The notes: generated by a model from the letters alone, not told the origin. Counted from the first letter of the stretch, positions 50,812-60,983 are shown. The stretch: DNA of 64,000 nt from Bacteroidota bacterium (GCA_027483445.1 JAIXUS010000071.1:1-64000); one strand, 5' to 3'. A program made the numbers and translations.

Positions 50812-53118
50812 ATGAAAACTGATACACATTCTCTGTCTCCCGCCGATCAAGTGCGGGCGCTTGTTCACTTTAGCCAACAGCATGTATTCCTCACCGGCAG
50901 GGCCGGAACGGGTAAAACAACGTTGTTGCGTGCCATTTGCGACGAAACAGCAAAAAACTACGCGATTGCTGCGCCAACAGGTGTGGCAGCCATTCAGGCT
51001 GGAGGAGCAACGATTCATTCCTTTTTAAGAATGCATCCGCATACGTTTGTGCCTGATCCTGCTTACCACAGCCGGCCAAACCACCAGGTGGAAAACCCTT
51101 ATTCATTGAGCCGAAGCATGAAGCTCAGCAAGGATCGCATTAAAATTCTTCGTTCTCTGGAGCTTTTAATTATCGACGAAATTTCAATGGTTCGCGCCGA
51201 TCTCCTCGACGCCATGGATACCGTATTGCGGAAGTTTCGTGAAAGTCAGCTTCCATTTGGAGGTGTTCAACTGCTTATGGTTGGCGATTTATTGCAGCTT
51301 CCTCCCGTGGTGAAAGATGATGAAGCCCGCGTGCTGAGTCCATACTATCCTTCATTCTTCTTTTTTGAGTCCTGGGCCATCCGCAAAGCGGGCTACCTTT
51401 CTATTGAATTACAAACGGTGTATCGCCAAAACGACCCGGAGTTCCTGAATTTATTGAACGGCATCAGAGCCGGGCGAATTCAGCCTTCATGGTTAGAAAA
51501 GCTCGATAAAATGGTGCTTCCGCGTGAAGATTGGCCCGACGAAGGCTACATCGTTCTCACCACGCATGTGCATCAGGCCGATCGGATTAATTCAGAAAAG
51601 CTACAAAAGCTTCAATCCAAACCCTTTGTTTTAAAGGCAAGTATCGAAGGGGAGTTCCCTGCTGGGGCTTATCCAAACGATGTTGAGCTGGTTTTGAAGG
51701 AAGGAGCCCAGGTCATGTTCATTCGTAACAATTGGGAAGCAGGCTATTTCAATGGGAAAATCGGCTGGGTAGATGCCTGGGACGAGGAAAATCAGATGCT
51801 ATCCATTACTTCAGAAAATGGCGAGCATTACACCGTTTTTAGGGAAGAGTGGCAAAACAACCGCTACGTTTACGATAACAACAGTCAGAAGCTTAAACAA
51901 GAAATAGCCGGGAGTTTCTTTCAGTTTCCGGTGCGCTTGGCATGGGCCATCACCATTCACAAAAGCCAGGGGCTCACCTTCTCGCGGGCAGTTGTAGATG
52001 CCGGAGCAGCCTTTGCCTCCGGGCAGGTTTACGTTGCCTTGAGCCGCTGCCGAAGCCTCGATGGACTTATTCTGGGTTCTCCGCTCAACGAAAGTCAGCT
52101 TTTCCCAAACGTTCAAGTGCAGGCATTTATGGAGCATTTCCCGGAGCCATCAGCGGTTCTCGAGCAGTTGCATGAAGGCCAGCAGCAATACCTACAGAAT
52201 TTGGCTTTCAAAGCCTTAAATTTTAATTGGATTCGGGAGTTTCATTTTTCTGTTGCGCCGCTACTGCCGTCATTTCTCGTTTCGCTGTCGAACAATACCC
52301 ATGAACAACTAAAAACGCTAAGCAGCACATCGGCAGCCTTACAAAAGGTGAGCGATACCTACTGGCCTGTGCTGCGGCAAAGTATTGCTCAGGGTCTGAA
52401 CCAGGAAAGTGTAGAGCGGCTACAAGGAGCCTGTCATTATTTCCTCGAACAGCTCTATGAAAAAGTGGTTAAGCCTGTGTTTCAATTGGCCGCTACTGCA
52501 GAGGCTTTAGGCATGAAGGCGAAGCTGCGCAACGACTCCGAGCAATTGCGAAAAGCGATACCTTATCATCTCAAGCCTTTGGTTTATATGCCTTGTTTGT
52601 TTAGGGCTGTTCTGAATGATGACCCTGCTGGAATTAAGCCCGCTTTTGAATATCAATGGCAACAACATTTGCGCGAGCTCGAGCATTTGTACACGAGTGT
52701 GAGCCCGGAAAAGGAAGTGAGTGCTTCGCCATTACCTCCGTTGCGCAAAGGGAAACGTTCTGTTCACAAGCCTAAGCAAGGCGCTACGGTGCTCATTACA
52801 ACAAATTTATACCAGGAAGGGCATTCAATTGACGACATTGCGAAGCTCAGGCAGCTTACCGTTGGAACCATTCAGCACCATTTGGTTAAAGCGGTAGAAA
52901 AGGAGATTTTGAGCCTCGGGCAGGTGGTTAATGAAGCCCGCATCCAAGCAATAATAGACTTCACAGAGGAATTTCCGCCCGAAGCAAAAATGGGTGAAAT
53001 TATCCAGGCCGCCGGTAGTCAGTTTGCGCCTTATGAAATTCGACTTGCCCTATGGAGCCGTGGTAAATCGAATGCTGAGGCGATTATTCAGGAGGTTTCG
53101 GGTAGTGAGGAGACTTAA
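50812..53118 (+). CDS. Pif1/RecD-type helicase with C-terminal helix-turn-helix
   Basis: 768 residues. AAA-type helicase: Walker A LTGRAGTGKTTLL (27-39), Walker B LLIIDEISMVRADLLDAMD, then GDLLQLPPV and the late AWAITIHKSQGLTFSRAVVD motif of superfamily 1B helicases. The C-terminal 110 residues contain a helix-turn-helix (EGHSIDDIAKLRQLTVGTIQHHLVKAV), as in the HTH-helicase family of Bacteroidota. It likely unwinds DNA in replication or repair. A likely operator lies upstream. Confidence 0.9.
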   Translation: MKTDTHSLSPADQVRALVHFSQQHVFLTGRAGTGKTTLLRAICDETAKNYAIAAPTGVAAIQAGGATIHSFLRMHPHTFVPDPAYHSRPNHQVENPYSLSRSMKLSKDRIKILRSLELLIIDEISMVRADLLDAMDTVLRKFRESQLPFGGVQLLMVGDLLQLPPVVKDDEARVLSPYYPSFFFFESWAIRKAGYLSIELQTVYRQNDPEFLNLLNGIRAGRIQPSWLEKLDKMVLPREDWPDEGYIVLTTHVHQADRINSEKLQKLQSKPFVLKASIEGEFPAGAYPNDVELVLKEGAQVMFIRNNWEAGYFNGKIGWVDAWDEENQMLSITSENGEHYTVFREEWQNNRYVYDNNSQKLKQEIAGSFFQFPVRLAWAITIHKSQGLTFSRAVVDAGAAFASGQVYVALSRCRSLDGLILGSPLNESQLFPNVQVQAFMEHFPEPSAVLEQLHEGQQQYLQNLAFKALNFNWIREFHFSVAPLLPSFLVSLSNNTHEQLKTLSSTSAALQKVSDTYWPVLRQSIAQGLNQESVERLQGACHYFLEQLYEKVVKPVFQLAATAEALGMKAKLRNDSEQLRKAIPYHLKPLVYMPCLFRAVLNDDPAGIKPAFEYQWQQHLRELEHLYTSVSPEKEVSASPLPPLRKGKRSVHKPKQGATVLITTNLYQEGHSIDDIAKLRQLTVGTIQHHLVKAVEKEILSLGQVVNEARIQAIIDFTEEFPPEAKMGEIIQAAGSQFAPYEIRLALWSRGKSNAEAIIQEVSGSEET

Positions 53119-53406
53119 TTTTAGGCTTTGAAAAAGCTTCCTGGTTTTTGTGTGTTTGAAGTTTAAACTTCCTTCACAGTTGCTTTAAGCCATCAATAGA
53201 AGTTGTGGATGAACTCAGCTTCTTTTGGCATTGTAGCCGTTTTGGTGGTGTAGCGGAGGGTTTGTTTGGGTGATGACCATTTCGATCAATGGAGTTATTC
53301 GTTCACCTTTGCTTTTCGCCATTCACCGACTTGATTCTGCCTTTGGCCGAAATTCTATTGTCAGGTTTTACAGCTGATTCTACGTTTGCCACATCAATCA
53401 TTCATC

Positions 53407-54174
53407 ATGGAAACTACAGAAACAAAGGCTGCTCCTTCCCGATTTGAGAAGTCGCTGCGCAACGATCGCCTCGGAAAAATTGCCGGAGGTGCAGTGTTAA
53501 TTGCAATTGGAGTGTTGTTATTTCTCGATAAATCAGGGGTTAAATTCCCATACTGGTTGTTTAGCTTCGAGATGTTCCTTATTGCGCTTGGGTTGTTCAT
53601 TCTGGCTCGAAACGCATTCCGTAGTCCGGGCGGATTAATTATCATGCTTATTGGTGGTTTTTTCTTGCTCGACGATGTAATTCCGGGTTTTTATATTGGA
53701 CATTATTTCTGGTCATTAATAGTGATTGCTGCCGGTTTGTGGGTGATGTTTTCGCCCGGCCGTTCGGGGAGAAAGTGGAAAAAACAAGCGTACTCATTTC
53801 AATCGGGAAACGCTGATGCCGCCCCTGCCGATGCTGAATCGGTTGTTAACGGCACTACATTTTTCGGTGGAACAAAAAAAATGGTGAGTTCTCAGCATTT
53901 CCAAGGCGGGAAAGTGGAAACTTACTTTGGGGGAACCGAAATAAACCTTTCACAAGCCGACCTTCGTCAGCCGGCTGTATTAGAACTTACCCAAATGTTT
54001 GGAGGTACAAAAATAATTTGTCCTTCACATTGGGTTGTACAATCAGATATCGTGTCTATTTTGGGCGGTGTGGAAGACAAGCGTAAAGAAAGCCCCATTC
54101 CGCAAGACAATTCCAAAGTACTCATCCTGCGGGGAACTACAATCCTTGGTGGGGTCGACATTAAAAGCTATTAA
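53407..54174 (+). CDS. LiaF/LiaI-like membrane protein
   Basis: 255 residues. At least four hydrophobic segments (about 25-125) are followed by a soluble C-terminal domain with FGG-rich repeats (TFFGGTKKMVSS, ETYFGGTEINLS, QMFGGTKIICPS, ILGGVEDK, ILGGVDIK). This beta-solenoid-like repeat region is the LiaF C-terminal domain of cell-envelope stress sensors. It precedes a LytS-type kinase and LytTR regulator by about 115 bases, so the three may form an envelope-stress system. The start at 53407 is chosen over 53386. Confidence 0.75.
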   Translation: METTETKAAPSRFEKSLRNDRLGKIAGGAVLIAIGVLLFLDKSGVKFPYWLFSFEMFLIALGLFILARNAFRSPGGLIIMLIGGFFLLDDVIPGFYIGHYFWSLIVIAAGLWVMFSPGRSGRKWKKQAYSFQSGNADAAPADAESVVNGTTFFGGTKKMVSSQHFQGGKVETYFGGTEINLSQADLRQPAVLELTQMFGGTKIICPSHWVVQSDIVSILGGVEDKRKESPIPQDNSKVLILRGTTILGGVDIKSY

Positions 54175-54290
54175 ATGCGATTTCCCGGTCTGGCAAAACA
54201 TCGGTATGAAAGCAATTTCGTTCCGGTGTTTTGTTACATTTAGCTCCAAGTCGACTGGCTAATTCTGAGATAAGAAGAACCACTGCAACC

Positions 54291-55310
54291 ATGACCATGA
54301 ATCGTAGAATATTGGTTTTACTGCTCGTAAATGCCTTACTGTGGTTTGGATTGCATGTTGCGTTTTTATGGGGCAAGGTTTCCGACCCATGGATGGCCGT
54401 GTGGGACGCATTGAGTTTTTCAGGTCCATTAGCACTCATTCTTTGGATTTTATCGTTAAGCATTAGTTTTTACCGACCGTCGTGGCAAAAGGTGGGTTTA
54501 TTGCTGGTGATTTCGGCATCGAGCGCTTTTCTGGCACTCGCCATGTACCGGTTTATGCACAGCTTATGGCCGGCCTTAAATGTTTCGCTAAGCCGCTTCA
54601 TGAGCAATGGCGAAACCATGGTATTTGTAATTGCCTTTTTTCAATTGCTTTCATTTCTCCTGTTCGGAGGGATGATTTTAGACGACGAGGAACGCCATCA
54701 GCGCGATAAGCGCCGCATCGAATTAGAACAACTCGCAAGAGATGCCGAATTAAGTGGCTTACGTCTTCAATTACAACCTCATTTTTTATTCAATAGTCTG
54801 AATTCGGTGTACGCCTTGTTGCAAGATAACCCAAGTTTGGCGGGTAAAATGATTCTTTTGTTGAGTGATTTTTTCCGAAGTATCGTCAATAAATCCGATA
54901 AAAAAACGATTCCGCTTGCTGAGGAAATTCGCATTATTCGCATGTATCTCGATATTGAATCGATTCGCTTTGAGCATCGGCTACATCTACACTTTTCGAT
55001 CGATAAGGAGGCCGAATTAACAGAAATTCCTGCCTTACTTTTGCAGCCTGTTGTGGAAAATGCCGTTAAGCACGGCGTATACGGCACTCAAGAGCGGGTC
55101 GATATACACATTTTGGCCTCTATTTCTGGCGGATTTTTAAGCGTTGAAATTTCAAATCCTTTCATGGATTCCGCCCCGGTAGGCAAGGGGAGTGGCTTTG
55201 GATTAGACTCGGTTCGAAGGCGCCTGAGTTTACTGTATAATCGAAACGATTTGCTGGAAATTCGGAAGACGGAGGCTGTATTTACCGTAATCATTAAAAT
55301 TCCGGTTTAA
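54291..55310 (+). CDS. LytS-type membrane histidine kinase
   Basis: 339 residues. Four hydrophobic segments over about residues 5-130 precede a histidine kinase domain of the LytS (His_kinase) type: SGLRLQLQPHFLFNSLNSVYALL with the phosphoacceptor His in QPHFLFN, then LLLQPVVENAVKHGV and a final glycine-rich GSGFGLDSVRRRL. A second ATG at 54297 is equally possible. The stop shares one base with the response regulator ATG, so the pair is coupled. Confidence 0.85.
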   Translation: MTMNRRILVLLLVNALLWFGLHVAFLWGKVSDPWMAVWDALSFSGPLALILWILSLSISFYRPSWQKVGLLLVISASSAFLALAMYRFMHSLWPALNVSLSRFMSNGETMVFVIAFFQLLSFLLFGGMILDDEERHQRDKRRIELEQLARDAELSGLRLQLQPHFLFNSLNSVYALLQDNPSLAGKMILLLSDFFRSIVNKSDKKTIPLAEEIRIIRMYLDIESIRFEHRLHLHFSIDKEAELTEIPALLLQPVVENAVKHGVYGTQERVDIHILASISGGFLSVEISNPFMDSAPVGKGSGFGLDSVRRRLSLLYNRNDLLEIRKTEAVFTVIIKIPV

Positions 55311-56044
55311 TGGAAAAAATCATGAATGTAATTTTGGTTGATGACGAACCTCTTGCCCGGAAGTTGATTCGTGGTTTTTTGCAATCAGATTCACGATTTG
55401 CAGTGGTGGCGGAGTGTGGCGATGGCTTTGAAGCCATCAAGGCAATTAAGCAACTCAAGCCCGATTTAATTTTTCTGGATGTACAAATGCCCAGGCTGAA
55501 CGGATTCGAAATTCTTGAATTGCTCGATGAACCTCCACCCATCATTTTTACCACCGCCTTCGACGAATATGCCATCAAGGCCTTTGAGGCCGGCGCTATT
55601 GACTATTTACTCAAACCAATTTCGCCCGAACGTTTCGACAAAGCCATTCAACGTCTGTTTTCGCAAAATACATCAAGCAAAATTGCAGTACCTGCTTTAA
55701 ATGCAAATTGGTCGGGTACGCAGCGTATTGTAGTGAAAAATGGCGCCGACGTTAGGATTATTCCCTTAAACGAGCTGGTGTATATTGAATCGATGGATGA
55801 TTATGTGAAACTACACACCGAAAAGGAACGGCATCTTAAAAAGCAACCCTTGCAGCAGTTTGAAGACCAACTTCAGTCGAGCGGATTTGTGAGAATTCAC
55901 CGCACAATATTGCTCAATACTGCGTATTTACAAAAAATTGAGCCCATGGGTAAAGACCAGTATGTTGCGTTGTTGCGGAACGGACAACAGTTGCCGATTA
56001 GCCGTCAGGGCTACCAACGACTTAAGCTCTCACTTGGAGTGTAA
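55310..56044 (+). CDS. LytTR-family response regulator
   Basis: 244 residues. N-terminal receiver domain with the phosphoacceptor Asp in LIFLDVQMPRLNG, the acidic pair in VDDEPLARK and the final KP in LLKPISP. A C-terminal LytTR DNA-binding domain (IVVKNGADVRIIPLNELVYIES onward) follows. It is the partner of the kinase just upstream and may control the LiaF-like gene and the envelope. A strong terminator follows. Confidence 0.92.
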   Translation: MEKIMNVILVDDEPLARKLIRGFLQSDSRFAVVAECGDGFEAIKAIKQLKPDLIFLDVQMPRLNGFEILELLDEPPPIIFTTAFDEYAIKAFEAGAIDYLLKPISPERFDKAIQRLFSQNTSSKIAVPALNANWSGTQRIVVKNGADVRIIPLNELVYIESMDDYVKLHTEKERHLKKQPLQQFEDQLQSSGFVRIHRTILLNTAYLQKIEPMGKDQYVALLRNGQQLPISRQGYQRLKLSLGV

Positions 56045-56045
56045 A

Positions 56046-56075
56046 AAAAAAGAGGGGTTTTGAGCCCCTCTTTCG
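56046..56075. terminator. Bidirectional terminator between convergent genes
   Basis: AGAGGGG (56051-56057) pairs with CCCCTCT (56065-56071), with an A run before and a T run after, so it can terminate both the LytTR regulator (plus) and the acyltransferase gene (minus). Confidence 0.9.
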
Positions 56076-56077
56076 AA

Positions 56078-57358
56078 TTAAATTTTGAACGCTTTTCGAA
56101 TTTCCTCCATCGAAGAATTGTTGTCCTTTAAAGCAAAAGGCAACTGTTCGGCAATGATGCTGAGGAGATTGAAAATATCTTCGAAGGTGTGATTTACCGT
56201 GAGTGGAATTCTTAGTCCAGTATTTTTATACGGCACACTCGGAAATACACTTAGATTAATGTAATACCCTTTGTTCATGATTCGGGTTACCATGTTGTAT
56301 CCAACGGCAGGCTTACCCACACCAATGAAGAATATGGGTGAATTGGATTCTCCAATAAGCGGAAGATTGAGCGATTTACAGGTTTCAACGAAATAATCGA
56401 CTCTTTTCTGCAATTCGTTTTGGTATTCCTTGATTTTTTCGCTCAGGTGCAATTTTGCCGAAGCCACGATGGCACCAAGCATTGGGGGCTGAATTGGGCC
56501 TGAAAATATAAATGTACCTCCGCAGTTGCGCACTTTTTGTTTCGTTTTGGCATCAGGAAAAACCAAAACACCTCCGCAGGCTGCAAAGCTCTTAGCCAAC
56601 CCCGCTACAAGAAAGAGGCGTTCGTGGAAGGGTTTCTGCGATAAAACATAGCCACGACCATGTTTTCCCACCCAGCCTGTGCCATGCGCGTCGTCGACAT
56701 ACAAATTAAATTGCGGATATTTATCCAGTAAGGCGTACAAGGCTTCTACCGGTAAGAAATCGCCATACATCGAGTACACGCCATCGGCCATGTACCAGAT
56801 TTTATCGTATTTGGCACTAAGCTCAACAATGCGTTCTTCGAGAATATCCATTCGGTTGTGGCGGATCAATTCAACATGAACACCTCTGGCTTTCACCAAT
56901 TGGGCGGCAGTTTGCACACAAGAGTGAACTTGAAGGTCGAGAATTACGGCATCACGATCGCCAACAAGCACCGGAATATTTGAGAGGTGCCCTAAAGTTA
57001 CCGTTGGAGCCAATAAAATGGGCTGTTCGAATATTTCCTCCAACAAGCGCTCCGCTTCGGTATACAATGTAACGCTGGCATAGGCTCGCGATGACGAAAA
57101 CTGTGAACCATACCGAGCAACCGCGTCCTGAACACCCTTCACCAATTCGGGGTGCTTTTCCAATCCTAGATAGGAGCATGAACCAAAATTGACCACCTCA
57201 CGTCCGCGAACGTGAATCAATCGTCCATCAATCTCCTCGTCTTGCAGTTCTAATTGCGCAATACCTAATCCCGACGAAATCTGAGTAACCTCATCAATGG
57301 TCTCCAGTACGTGTTCGTGCCGTGTTTTGCTTTGCTCTGTGATTTGCCCCTGGTTCAT
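56078..57358 (-). CDS. Alpha-oxoamine synthase family PLP enzyme (lipid type)
   Basis: 426 residues. Fold-type I PLP enzyme: DDAHGTGW (222-229), the PLP lysine in VAGLAKSF (Lys256), and the RAYASVTLYTEAE stretch with NFGSCSYLGLEKHP. The family condenses an acyl-CoA with an amino acid: serine palmitoyltransferase, cysteate acyltransferase (sulfonolipids), KBL and BioF. The lack of biotin genes nearby and the phylum make a sphingolipid or sulfonolipid role more likely than biotin synthesis. The substrate cannot be settled from sequence alone. Confidence 0.75.
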   Translation of the reverse strand: MNQGQITEQSKTRHEHVLETIDEVTQISSGLGIAQLELQDEEIDGRLIHVRGREVVNFGSCSYLGLEKHPELVKGVQDAVARYGSQFSSSRAYASVTLYTEAERLLEEIFEQPILLAPTVTLGHLSNIPVLVGDRDAVILDLQVHSCVQTAAQLVKARGVHVELIRHNRMDILEERIVELSAKYDKIWYMADGVYSMYGDFLPVEALYALLDKYPQFNLYVDDAHGTGWVGKHGRGYVLSQKPFHERLFLVAGLAKSFAACGGVLVFPDAKTKQKVRNCGGTFIFSGPIQPPMLGAIVASAKLHLSEKIKEYQNELQKRVDYFVETCKSLNLPLIGESNSPIFFIGVGKPAVGYNMVTRIMNKGYYINLSVFPSVPYKNTGLRIPLTVNHTFEDIFNLLSIIAEQLPFALKDNNSSMEEIRKAFKI

Positions 57359-57668
57359 ATCTGGTTGTTTTTCTAAAACATGTACCGAAATTCCACATTA
57401 TTAACAGGTAGGATTGGGTATGGATATTGAAAGATATGGACAGACTTATTAACAAGCTTGCAATTGAGTATACAACGGCTTGCTATTCTCAACAGTAGGG
57501 CTGGTTTACCTCGATTTTGTTTAATGGCAAAGGCTTTTGAGCGGGGTTTTTTCCTGATGTTTGGAATTATTTTCAGACAATGGCATGGGTGTTAATCCCT
57601 ATTTTTTATTTGCCAAATTCTCTAAATTACCAAAGAGCGACAGTGTTGAAATATTCCAATATATGCAT
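57359..57668. other. Intergenic gap with nothing recognised
   Basis: A 310-base stretch between the acyltransferase start and the end of the small membrane protein. I see no convincing gene, terminator or repeat; short T-rich stretches are present. Confidence 0.6.
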
Positions 57669-57998
57669 TTATTCCACAATCAGATATAAGCCCCAGCAGA
57701 TGAGCAGGCAAGCCAGGCAGGTGGGGCAGTAAAGCATCCAATAGTAATACTCGGGCGCGATATTGAAGAGAATAGACAAACAACCCATGAAACCAACGCC
57801 CCCACCGGTGAAAATCAGAATTAAGCCATTGCTGTAACGGGCAGCCCGCTTCTTTTTCTTCCATAACTCCACCATCTGCTGAATTTCTGCAGGGGCAAAG
57901 CCCTGATGACGCAGCTCCTGCTCTAACATCTCAACAGTATGAATTTCACGCAGGAAACGTTCCGGCAAAACCGGCTGAAGGGTTGAGCTCGTTTGCAT
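57669..57998 (-). CDS. Small membrane protein
   Basis: 109 residues from the start at 57998 (MQTSSTLQPVLPER). A soluble helical N-terminal half (FLREIHTVEMLEQELRHQGFAPAEIQQMVELWKKKKRAARY) is followed by two membrane segments (LILIFTGGGVGFMGCLSIL and PTCLACLLICWGLYLI). No family was recognised. The frame is open to 58046 upstream, but the ATG at 57998 gives a natural hydrophilic start. Confidence 0.6.
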   Translation of the reverse strand: MQTSSTLQPVLPERFLREIHTVEMLEQELRHQGFAPAEIQQMVELWKKKKRAARYSNGLILIFTGGGVGFMGCLSILFNIAPEYYYWMLYCPTCLACLLICWGLYLIVE

Positions 57999-58183
57999 GT
58001 GAGAGGGTTTTCTACGAATGTAACTATTATTCAATACCCTACGCAAATTTTAGAGACTCTAGTTTTTCACAAGTCCTTGCTTGTTTCTGAAATTCAATTG
58101 ATTACACGTATTTTGAAGCGCGTTATCAGGCTTTTTCTTGCCTCAACCAACAGCATGTCGAATGGCTTACTTACTTTGCAGTC

Positions 58184-60604
58184 ATGTCGAAGTGGTTAGC
58201 CTTTCTGTTCAGCACCGGAGTATTAATCGCCTTGTTATTTGTGTATCAGCAAAAAACAGGTGTTTTGCCTCCGCTCGGACGCTTTTTCAGTCCCGCCGAA
58301 GGCTTCTGGGCCCAGGCCGAAGCCCTCGAACAAAATACCGCAACCGAACTCAAGCTTTCCGGGCTGAAAAAGCCATCCCGCGTGGTCTATGACGACCGAC
58401 TAGTGCCTCATATTTTTGCCGAATCGGAAGAGGACCTCTTTTTTCTCCAAGGATACGTTACCGCAAAACACCGGCTTTGGCAGATGGAAATGCAAACCCG
58501 CGTTGCCGAAGGTCGTCTGTCGGAAGTGATTGGTCCAAATCTGCTTCAGCGCGACCGCGAAATGCGCCGCCTTGGATTGAAATGGGGAGCCCAGCGATCT
58601 CTGGAGCTGATGATGCAGCATCCGCAAAGCCGCATGATTCTTCAGCAATACACCGCCGGTGTGAATGCATACATCAATAGCCTCGGTGTGAGAAGCATGC
58701 CGTTAGAATACAAACTGCTCGATTTTCGTCCTGAGCAATGGTCGCCGCTCAAATGCGTGTTGTTGGTGAAGTACATGTCGAACATGCTTACAGGCTACGA
58801 AACCGACTTCGAACTGAGCAATCTGGCCAAATTGTATGGAATGGAAACACTCAATCAGTTGTTTCCCGAATTTCCCGATAGCCTCGATCCTGTCATCCCG
58901 ATAGGGACAAACTACCTGCGAAATACGCCAGTGCACGCAAAACGCGACAGTTTGATTTCGCCCGCTTTAAGCCGCCTCGATTCGACCCTCCAACGCCCCG
59001 AGCCAGGCTATGGATCTAACAATTGGGCCATCAGCGGAGCCAAATCGGCTAGTGGAAAACCGATACTCAGCAACGACCCGCACCTTGGCCTGAATTTACC
59101 CAGCATTTGGTACGAAATCCAATTGCATGCTCCCGGACTTGATGTATATGGCGTGAGTATTCCCGGGGCGCCTTGCGTGATCATTGGCTTCAACGATAAT
59201 ATTGCCTGGGGAATTACCAACGCGGCAATGGATGTAAAGGATTGGTACAGTGTGCGTTTTCGCGATAAAAACCGAAAGGAGTATCTCTTCGACAGCACCT
59301 GGAAGCCCGTTAGAAGTTTGGTGGAACGGTTTGCTGTGCGCGGCGCGGAGCCTGTTTACGATACCATTTTGTTCACCGAGCATGGACCGGTAGCTTACGA
59401 CGACCGCTTTAGGCCATCGCCCGAAAAGGTGAATATGGCTTTGCGCTGGACGGCCCACGATTTTTCCAACGTTTTGTTGGCTTTTTACCAACTTAATCGC
59501 GCCACCGATTATGCAGGCTATGCCCGCGCTTTGGAGCAATTTGACAGTCCGGGGCAGAATTTTGTGTTTGCCTCAGCTTCGGGCGACATTGCCATCCGAC
59601 ACAATGGCCGTTTTGTTGACCGATACCCGCAGCAAGGCCGCTTTGTACTCGACGGTACCCGATCCGATCAGCTTTGGCGAAATTACATTCCATGGGCCGA
59701 TATTCCACAGGTGAAGAACCCGGAGCGAGGCTTTGTGAGCTCGGCCAATCAACACCCAACTGATGCCAGTTATCCGTATTACTACACCGGGGTTTACGAA
59801 TATTACCGAAACCGGCGTCTGAACGAGCTGCTTTCGAAAGTGGCAAAGGCAAAGCCTGAAGACATGATGCGGATTCAGACCGACAATTACAACCTCTGCG
59901 CAGCCGAAGTGCTACCCTGGCTTTTGGAGCGCTTGCCCGAAATGCGTTTTACTGCGGTTCAGCTGGAGGCGTTGAAATATCTGCGAAACTGGACCTACTT
60001 CAACGAAACCGATGCGGTGGCTGCGGTGTATTTCGAAGAATGGTATGAGCGATTCCGCCTTTCGCTATGGGACGAGTTCCAAACAGAATCGCGGAGCATG
60101 CTGATTCCCGGGAACTTCCAAACCTGGGATTACCTCAGGCGCTTTCCCGACTCGCCATTTATCGACAAACAAGGCACCCCCGAAACCGAAACGCTTCCTC
60201 AACTTGTGGTACGCTCTTTTGCTGATGCCGTTGCTGCCGTTGAGCAATGGAAACTGAAGAATCCACGCAAATCGCTCACCTGGGCGCATTACAAAAACAC
60301 CACAGTGAAGCACCTAAGTCAGCAAGCCGCATTTAGTGTCGACAATATTCCCATTGGCGGAAATGCCGGTATTTTAAATGCTACCAGTCATTCAAAGGGC
60401 GCCAGTTGGCGGATGGTTGTTGTTCCGGGCAGCGAAGGCGAGGCCTGGGGAGTTTATCCGGGTGGGCAGAGCGGAAATCCGGGTTCGCCCCATTACATCG
60501 ATTTTATAGATGAGTGGGCCGCAGGTAAGTATTTCAGTCTGTTAAAGTTGCAGCCCAATCAAAAACATCCACGCATTCAGTATGTCGAAACTGCAAAACC
60601 GTAA
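58184..60604 (+). CDS. Penicillin-acylase family Ntn hydrolase
   Basis: 806 residues. One N-terminal membrane segment (AFLFSTGVLIALLFVYQQ) precedes the precursor. The autoprocessing site lies at GSNNWAISG with Ser278 as the predicted new N-terminal nucleophile of the beta chain. Downstream SNDPHLGLNLPSIWYEIQL and FNDNIAWGITNA match the beta chain of penicillin and acyl-homoserine-lactone acylases. The substrate may be a quorum-sensing lactone, a penicillin or another amide. The 3' end overlaps a small membrane protein gene by 23 bases. Confidence 0.9.
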   Translation: MSKWLAFLFSTGVLIALLFVYQQKTGVLPPLGRFFSPAEGFWAQAEALEQNTATELKLSGLKKPSRVVYDDRLVPHIFAESEEDLFFLQGYVTAKHRLWQMEMQTRVAEGRLSEVIGPNLLQRDREMRRLGLKWGAQRSLELMMQHPQSRMILQQYTAGVNAYINSLGVRSMPLEYKLLDFRPEQWSPLKCVLLVKYMSNMLTGYETDFELSNLAKLYGMETLNQLFPEFPDSLDPVIPIGTNYLRNTPVHAKRDSLISPALSRLDSTLQRPEPGYGSNNWAISGAKSASGKPILSNDPHLGLNLPSIWYEIQLHAPGLDVYGVSIPGAPCVIIGFNDNIAWGITNAAMDVKDWYSVRFRDKNRKEYLFDSTWKPVRSLVERFAVRGAEPVYDTILFTEHGPVAYDDRFRPSPEKVNMALRWTAHDFSNVLLAFYQLNRATDYAGYARALEQFDSPGQNFVFASASGDIAIRHNGRFVDRYPQQGRFVLDGTRSDQLWRNYIPWADIPQVKNPERGFVSSANQHPTDASYPYYYTGVYEYYRNRRLNELLSKVAKAKPEDMMRIQTDNYNLCAAEVLPWLLERLPEMRFTAVQLEALKYLRNWTYFNETDAVAAVYFEEWYERFRLSLWDEFQTESRSMLIPGNFQTWDYLRRFPDSPFIDKQGTPETETLPQLVVRSFADAVAAVEQWKLKNPRKSLTWAHYKNTTVKHLSQQAAFSVDNIPIGGNAGILNATSHSKGASWRMVVVPGSEGEAWGVYPGGQSGNPGSPHYIDFIDEWAAGKYFSLLKLQPNQKHPRIQYVETAKP

Positions 60605-60983
60605 ACGAAGGAGAGCCTTTTGGTTAATCCTGGCCGCCATTGCATTGGCTAGCCTGGCCACCCAGTTATTTCTGCCCTGGTGGACGCTTGTGCTGGTATG
60701 CTTTTTTGCCGGCTTTCTCTCCACGGGAATAATCCGTTTCCCCTTCTGGGCTGCATTTGGTGCCCTGTTTCTGCAATGGGGAGTATGGTCTGCTTTTATT
60801 GATCAATCGAACGGACAAATTTTATCGGCCCGCGTGGTTCAACTTTTTCCCGTTCCTCATCATTCCATTAGTTTAATTTTGCTTACAGCCCTCATTGGAG
60901 CGCTCATTGCCGGTTTTGCTGCCTGGAGTGGAGGAAGCCTGCGGAGAATCTTTGGAGTGGAAGACCGTTACAATCATTATTGA
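60582..60983 (+). CDS. Small membrane protein behind the acylase
   Basis: 133 residues. Basic N terminus (SKLQNRKRRRAF) and four hydrophobic segments (about 12-28, 32-50, 52-68 and 95-116). No family was recognised. It overlaps the acylase by 23 bases and is likely co-transcribed. Confidence 0.6.
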   Translation: MSKLQNRKRRRAFWLILAAIALASLATQLFLPWWTLVLVCFFAGFLSTGIIRFPFWAAFGALFLQWGVWSAFIDQSNGQILSARVVQLFPVPHHSISLILLTALIGALIAGFAAWSGGSLRRIFGVEDRYNHY

